A stretch of 64,000 nucleotides of DNA. Origin: JAOUEA01 sp963825635 (GTDB lineage: Bacteria; Actinomycetota; UBA4738; HRBIN12). A model generated the notes under the pieces. That model had not been told where the DNA came from. It saw only the letters and a program-made list of their open reading frames with translations, and made no database searches. Made by a program: the position numbers and the translations under genes. Below, one piece after another: positions 61,568 through 64,000 of this stretch (its first letter is position 1; every line of letters starts with the position of its first letter). The stretch covers positions 62,001 to 126,000 of the forward strand of contig CAWGTU010000003.1 of NCBI GenBank assembly GCA_963825635.1. Reading direction: 5' to 3'.

Positions 61568-61883
61568 CGCACCTCGCCGGAAGCCTCGGTGGAGCCGCCA
61601 CCGACTGCGCGCACTCGCGTGGACGACCGGGATCGCCACCTTCCTCGCGGGCGTCGGTGCCCTGGGTGCCTCCCCGATACCCGAGCAGGCGCAGCCGCCG
61701 GGGGACCGCTGGGTCCCCCGGCAACGCGTGATCGTGCGGCGCATCACCAGGCGCATCGTCGTGGTGGAACCCGCCGCCAGCGCACCGATCACCTACGTCC
61801 AGGCGCCGTCGGTGAGCAGCTCGTCGAGCTCGTCGGGAGGCGCGCCGGCCCCCGCTCCGCCACCTTCGACCGGAGGATCGTGA
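61560..61883 (+). CDS. Small membrane-anchored protein with Ser/Pro tail
   Basis: 107 residues. Basic N-terminus (RRKPRWSRHRLRALAW), a membrane segment (TTGIATFLAGVGALGASPI) and an outer part with a basic valine-rich strand (RVIVRRITRRIVVVEP, similar in type to RTVRRTVTV in the preceding protein) and a Ser/Gly/Pro end. No family recognised. Its ATG lies inside the end of the acidic-protein gene, and its stop overlaps the ApbE start, so translation is coupled along the row. The pattern suggests a partner of the acidic protein. Confidence 0.75.
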   Translation: MTDAPRRKPRWSRHRLRALAWTTGIATFLAGVGALGASPIPEQAQPPGDRWVPRQRVIVRRITRRIVVVEPAASAPITYVQAPSVSSSSSSSGGAPAPAPPPSTGGS

Positions 61884-62803
61884 TGCGGCACGAGCGCACC
61901 CGGCGACTCGACACTCCAGCCATGGGGACCACGCTCAGCGTCTACGGACCGGACGACGGATTCGTGGCCGGGGCCGACGCCGTGATCGAGACCTTCCGAG
62001 TGGAGGAGCAGCGCTTCAGCCGGTTTCGGGCCGACAGCGAGCTGTCGATGGTGAATGCTCGTGCGGGCGGCTGGGTGACCCTCTCCCCCGGATTCGAGTC
62101 CCTGCTACGGGCGTGCCTGGCCGAGGCGGCCGCCACCGGCGGAGCCTTCGATCCGACGGTGCTCGGTGCGATCGAGGCCGCCGGCTACGATCGTGACTTC
62201 GACGAGGTGATCCGGTCGGCTCGCGTCGTGCTGCGTCGGCCGGTTCCGTGCGGCCGGTGGACAGAGATCGAGATGGTCGCCGGATCGGTGCGACTGCCGG
62301 CCGGTGTCGGACTCGACCTCGGCGGCATCGCCAAGGGGTGGACGGTCGATCTCGCCGTCGAGCGGGCGCTGGCGTCAGGCATGTCGTGGGTGCTCGTCTC
62401 GGCGGGCGGCGACCTGCGCGTCGGCGGAGACGCTCCTCAGGTGGCGATCGATGTCGAGGACCCCGACGATCCCTCGAACGCGATCATGACCCTGCGGATC
62501 GACAGGGGCGCCCTCGCGACCTCGAGCACCGCGAAGCGCTCGTGGGGTCCGGGACTCCACCACGTCATCGATCCACGCACGGGAACGCCCGCGATCACCG
62601 ACGCCCTGCAGGTCACCTCGTGGGCGCCCACCTGCGCCGAGGCTGAGGTCGCGGCAACGGTCGCGCTGCTCCGGGGCACCCGGGCCGTCGCCGACGCACC
62701 GAGCGTGATCGTCGGCCGCGACGGCATCGTCTTCAACTCCGTCACCTCGTCGTCTCGACGCGGAGAGCCATCAGACGAGCCAGAAGACGGGGTGGCCGCA
62801 TGA
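61883..62803 (+). CDS. apbE: FAD:protein FMN transferase (ApbE family)
   Basis: 306 residues. ApbE moves FMN from FAD to a Thr or Ser of target proteins outside the membrane, with Mg. Conserved parts: MGTTLSVYGPDD, FSRFRADSELSMVNARAG, GGAFDPTVLGAIEAAGYDRDF, VGLDLGGIAKGWTVDLAVERAL, VLVSAGGDLRVGG, LATSSTAKRSWGPGLHHVIDPRTG and TCAEAEVAATVALL. There is no clear signal peptide, so this one may act in the cytoplasm or start upstream. The ATG at 61883 has GGAGG six bases before it. No FMN-binding-domain gene is adjacent. Confidence 0.93.
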   Translation: MRHERTRRLDTPAMGTTLSVYGPDDGFVAGADAVIETFRVEEQRFSRFRADSELSMVNARAGGWVTLSPGFESLLRACLAEAAATGGAFDPTVLGAIEAAGYDRDFDEVIRSARVVLRRPVPCGRWTEIEMVAGSVRLPAGVGLDLGGIAKGWTVDLAVERALASGMSWVLVSAGGDLRVGGDAPQVAIDVEDPDDPSNAIMTLRIDRGALATSSTAKRSWGPGLHHVIDPRTGTPAITDALQVTSWAPTCAEAEVAATVALLRGTRAVADAPSVIVGRDGIVFNSVTSSSRRGEPSDEPEDGVAA

Positions 62804-63378
62804 GCACGTGGATCCTGCTCCGGGCCGCCGGCATCGGCAGCTACCTGATGCTCTTCCTCTCGATCGCGTGGGGTCTGGTGGCGACGACGTCCGTGGTGTC
62901 GAAGAGGATCTCGAAGCCGTCGGCGAACCTCTTCCATGCGTTCGCGGCGACGACCGGACTCGCGCTGCTCGGGGTGCACCTCGGGCTCCTGCTCGTCGAC
63001 GAGTTCATGCCGTTCTCGCTCGCAGCCCTCACCCTGCCGATGGCGTCGGAGTATCGGCCGATCGCGATCACGGCCGGCGTCATCGCGATGTACGCGGTCG
63101 TGGTCATCGTGGTGTCGTCGTGGTTGCGCAAGCCGCTCGGCACGGCGTGGTGGCGGCGCCTGCACCTCCTCGCCGTACCTGCCTTCGCACTGGCGCTCGC
63201 GCACGGCGTCTTCGCCGGCACCGACACGGAGCGACCCTGGATGTTCGCGGTGTACGCGGTGACGGGGCTGCTCGTCGTGTTCCTCACGCTCGTGCGGGCA
63301 TTCACCTACGGCTACCGCCCTCCGCGCCCGGCACCCCCGGTCAGAACCCGACCCACGGAACCGGTGACGCCGGCGTGA
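62800..63378 (+). CDS. Ferric-reductase-like transmembrane heme protein
   Basis: 192 residues with about five to six helices. Histidine pairs His46/His60 and His122/His135 are placed to bind b-type heme across the bilayer, as in ferric-reductase-like (FRD/YedZ-type) membrane proteins. The opening ILLRAAGIGSYLMLFLSIAWGLV is typical of the family. It likely passes electrons across the membrane to a flavinylated or soluble acceptor; partner unknown. ATGA overlap with apbE. Its last 38 bases overlap the end of the CBS gene on the other strand. Confidence 0.86.
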   Translation: MSTWILLRAAGIGSYLMLFLSIAWGLVATTSVVSKRISKPSANLFHAFAATTGLALLGVHLGLLLVDEFMPFSLAALTLPMASEYRPIAITAGVIAMYAVVVIVVSSWLRKPLGTAWWRRLHLLAVPAFALALAHGVFAGTDTERPWMFAVYAVTGLLVVFLTLVRAFTYGYRPPRPAPPVRTRPTEPVTPA

Positions 63379-64000
63379 TCGTGTCGTCGAGCTCCCACGT
63401 GAGGCGCTCGTCGAGGCCCACGACGCCGGGAACGGCGCGGACCGCGCCCCAGATCGAGGGCACGAGCGACCTACGTTCGAGGCGGCCTTCGAGGTGCACC
63501 ACACCGTCGTCGACGAGCACGAGCACCTGACCGGCGGCGATCGAGAGGTCGTCGGCGAGCACCCGGCAGACCTCCGCCTTGATGTCGTCATCGTCGCGCA
63601 GGAACTCGGCGAGCAGGTCCATGCGCGAGACGATGCCGACGATCCGTCCCTCGAGGTCGACCACCGGCAACCGCTTCACCCGACGTTCGTGCATCAGCCG
63701 GGCGGCGTCGGCGACAGACGCTTGAGGGCCGACCGTCACCGGCGGAGCCGTCATCAGATCGCGGGCGACCAACGCCTCTGCCTTCTTCCGTTCGTCACGA
63801 CGGGTATGTCCCTCGAAGAAGTGCGGCTCGAGCACGGATGGATCCTCACGCAGGATCATGTCGGCTTCGGACACCACGCCCACGATCAAGCCGTCGGGAT
63901 CGGTCACGGGAAGGGCGCTCACCCGATACTCTCGCATCGCGCGGACCACCTGTTTGAAGGGGGCCGAGCCCGGCACCACCACCACGGTCCTGGTCATCAC
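63341..64000 (-). CDS. CBS-pair and BON domain protein (5' end outside the window)
   Basis: 219 residues visible. Two CBS motifs: VMTRT-type start with FKQVVRAMREYRVSALPVTDPDGLIVGVVSEADMI, and LMTAPPVTVGPQASVADAARLMHERRVKRLPVVDLEGRIVGIVSRMDLL. A BON-like segment ends it (VCRVLADDLSIAAGQVLVLVDDGVVHLEGRLERRS). CBS pairs sense adenine nucleotides; BON domains bind membranes or other proteins. The frame begins with GTG-ATG right at the edge, but CBS proteins usually have a few residues before this point, so I treat it as partial. Confidence 0.85.
   Translation of the reverse strand: MMTRTVVVVPGSAPFKQVVRAMREYRVSALPVTDPDGLIVGVVSEADMILREDPSVLEPHFFEGHTRRDERKKAEALVARDLMTAPPVTVGPQASVADAARLMHERRVKRLPVVDLEGRIVGIVSRMDLLAEFLRDDDDIKAEVCRVLADDLSIAAGQVLVLVDDGVVHLEGRLERRSLVPSIWGAVRAVPGVVGLDERLTWELDDTITPASPVPWVGF

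Overview
The window is about 70% GC and carries marker genes of Actinomycetota: a WhiB regulator, the actinobacterial families DUF3499, DUF5719 and DUF3105, a fused FbiC and a fused FbiB for coenzyme F420, and an L,D-transpeptidase. Gene order parallels the Mycobacterium tuberculosis stretch from smpB-ftsX-ftsE-prfB through secA-hpf-comF-sahH to manB-DUF3499-whiB2-fbiA-fbiB and the rhamnose/LCP genes (from memory), so this is a chromosomal backbone region and not an island. No insertion sequence, prophage, CRISPR array, rRNA or ordinary tRNA was seen. The class within Actinomycetota cannot be fixed from the sequence.

Layout. 1-7545: a truncated gene, a nitroreductase, a metallo-beta-lactamase-fold hydrolase, a flavodoxin-like protein, a two-subunit aconitase X enzyme and a 1149-residue cyclase/ATPase/TPR regulator. 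7581-15207: trans-translation and division: tmRNA (ssrA), a PLP decarboxylase, smpB, ftsX, ftsE, a YfhO-like membrane protein and prfB with its programmed +1 frameshift. 15253-23959: a GNAT enzyme, secA, an MFS transporter, a thiamine-diphosphate enzyme, a DinB-like protein, an orphan NarL-type regulator, hpf and comF; the 224-bp comF-hpf gap is predicted to fold strongly and may hold a raiA-type RNA. 23997-31353: a co-directional block with ahcY, purine nucleoside phosphorylase, a sugar-phosphate isomerase, Trm112, manB, zinc-ribbon and DUF3499 proteins, and an L,D-transpeptidase. 31423-36656: DUF5719, a 1024-residue GT2 membrane protein, a histone H1-like repeat protein and WhiB. 36844-41568: fbiC, fbiA and fbiB, making most of the F420 pathway. 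41664-43228: two DUF3105 membrane proteins. 43252-58662: a surface polysaccharide locus on the minus strand (SpoIID/LGFP protein, two nucleotidyltransferases, four glycosyltransferases, a Wzm/Wzt-type exporter, rmlA, rmlB, rmlD and an LCP ligase). 58832-64000: a degenerate receiver/GGDEF-like protein, then an ECF sigma/anti-sigma pair leading into two small membrane-anchored proteins, ApbE and a ferric-reductase-like membrane protein, and last a CBS/BON protein cut by the window edge.

How it works together. Many genes start 6-9 bases after a TAnnnT hexamer with no room for a ribosome-binding site, which suggests widespread leaderless transcription; genes inside operons instead overlap by ATGA or GTGA. 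The polysaccharide genes cover precursor supply (ManB, GDP-sugar and dTDP-sugar enzymes), assembly (GT2 and GT4 enzymes), export (Wzm/Wzt) and attachment to peptidoglycan (LCP), but rmlC is absent from the window. The most unusual unit is 59730-63378, which joins envelope-stress-type sigma control to a flavin-transfer and heme-membrane module with no recognisable FMN-binding target protein.
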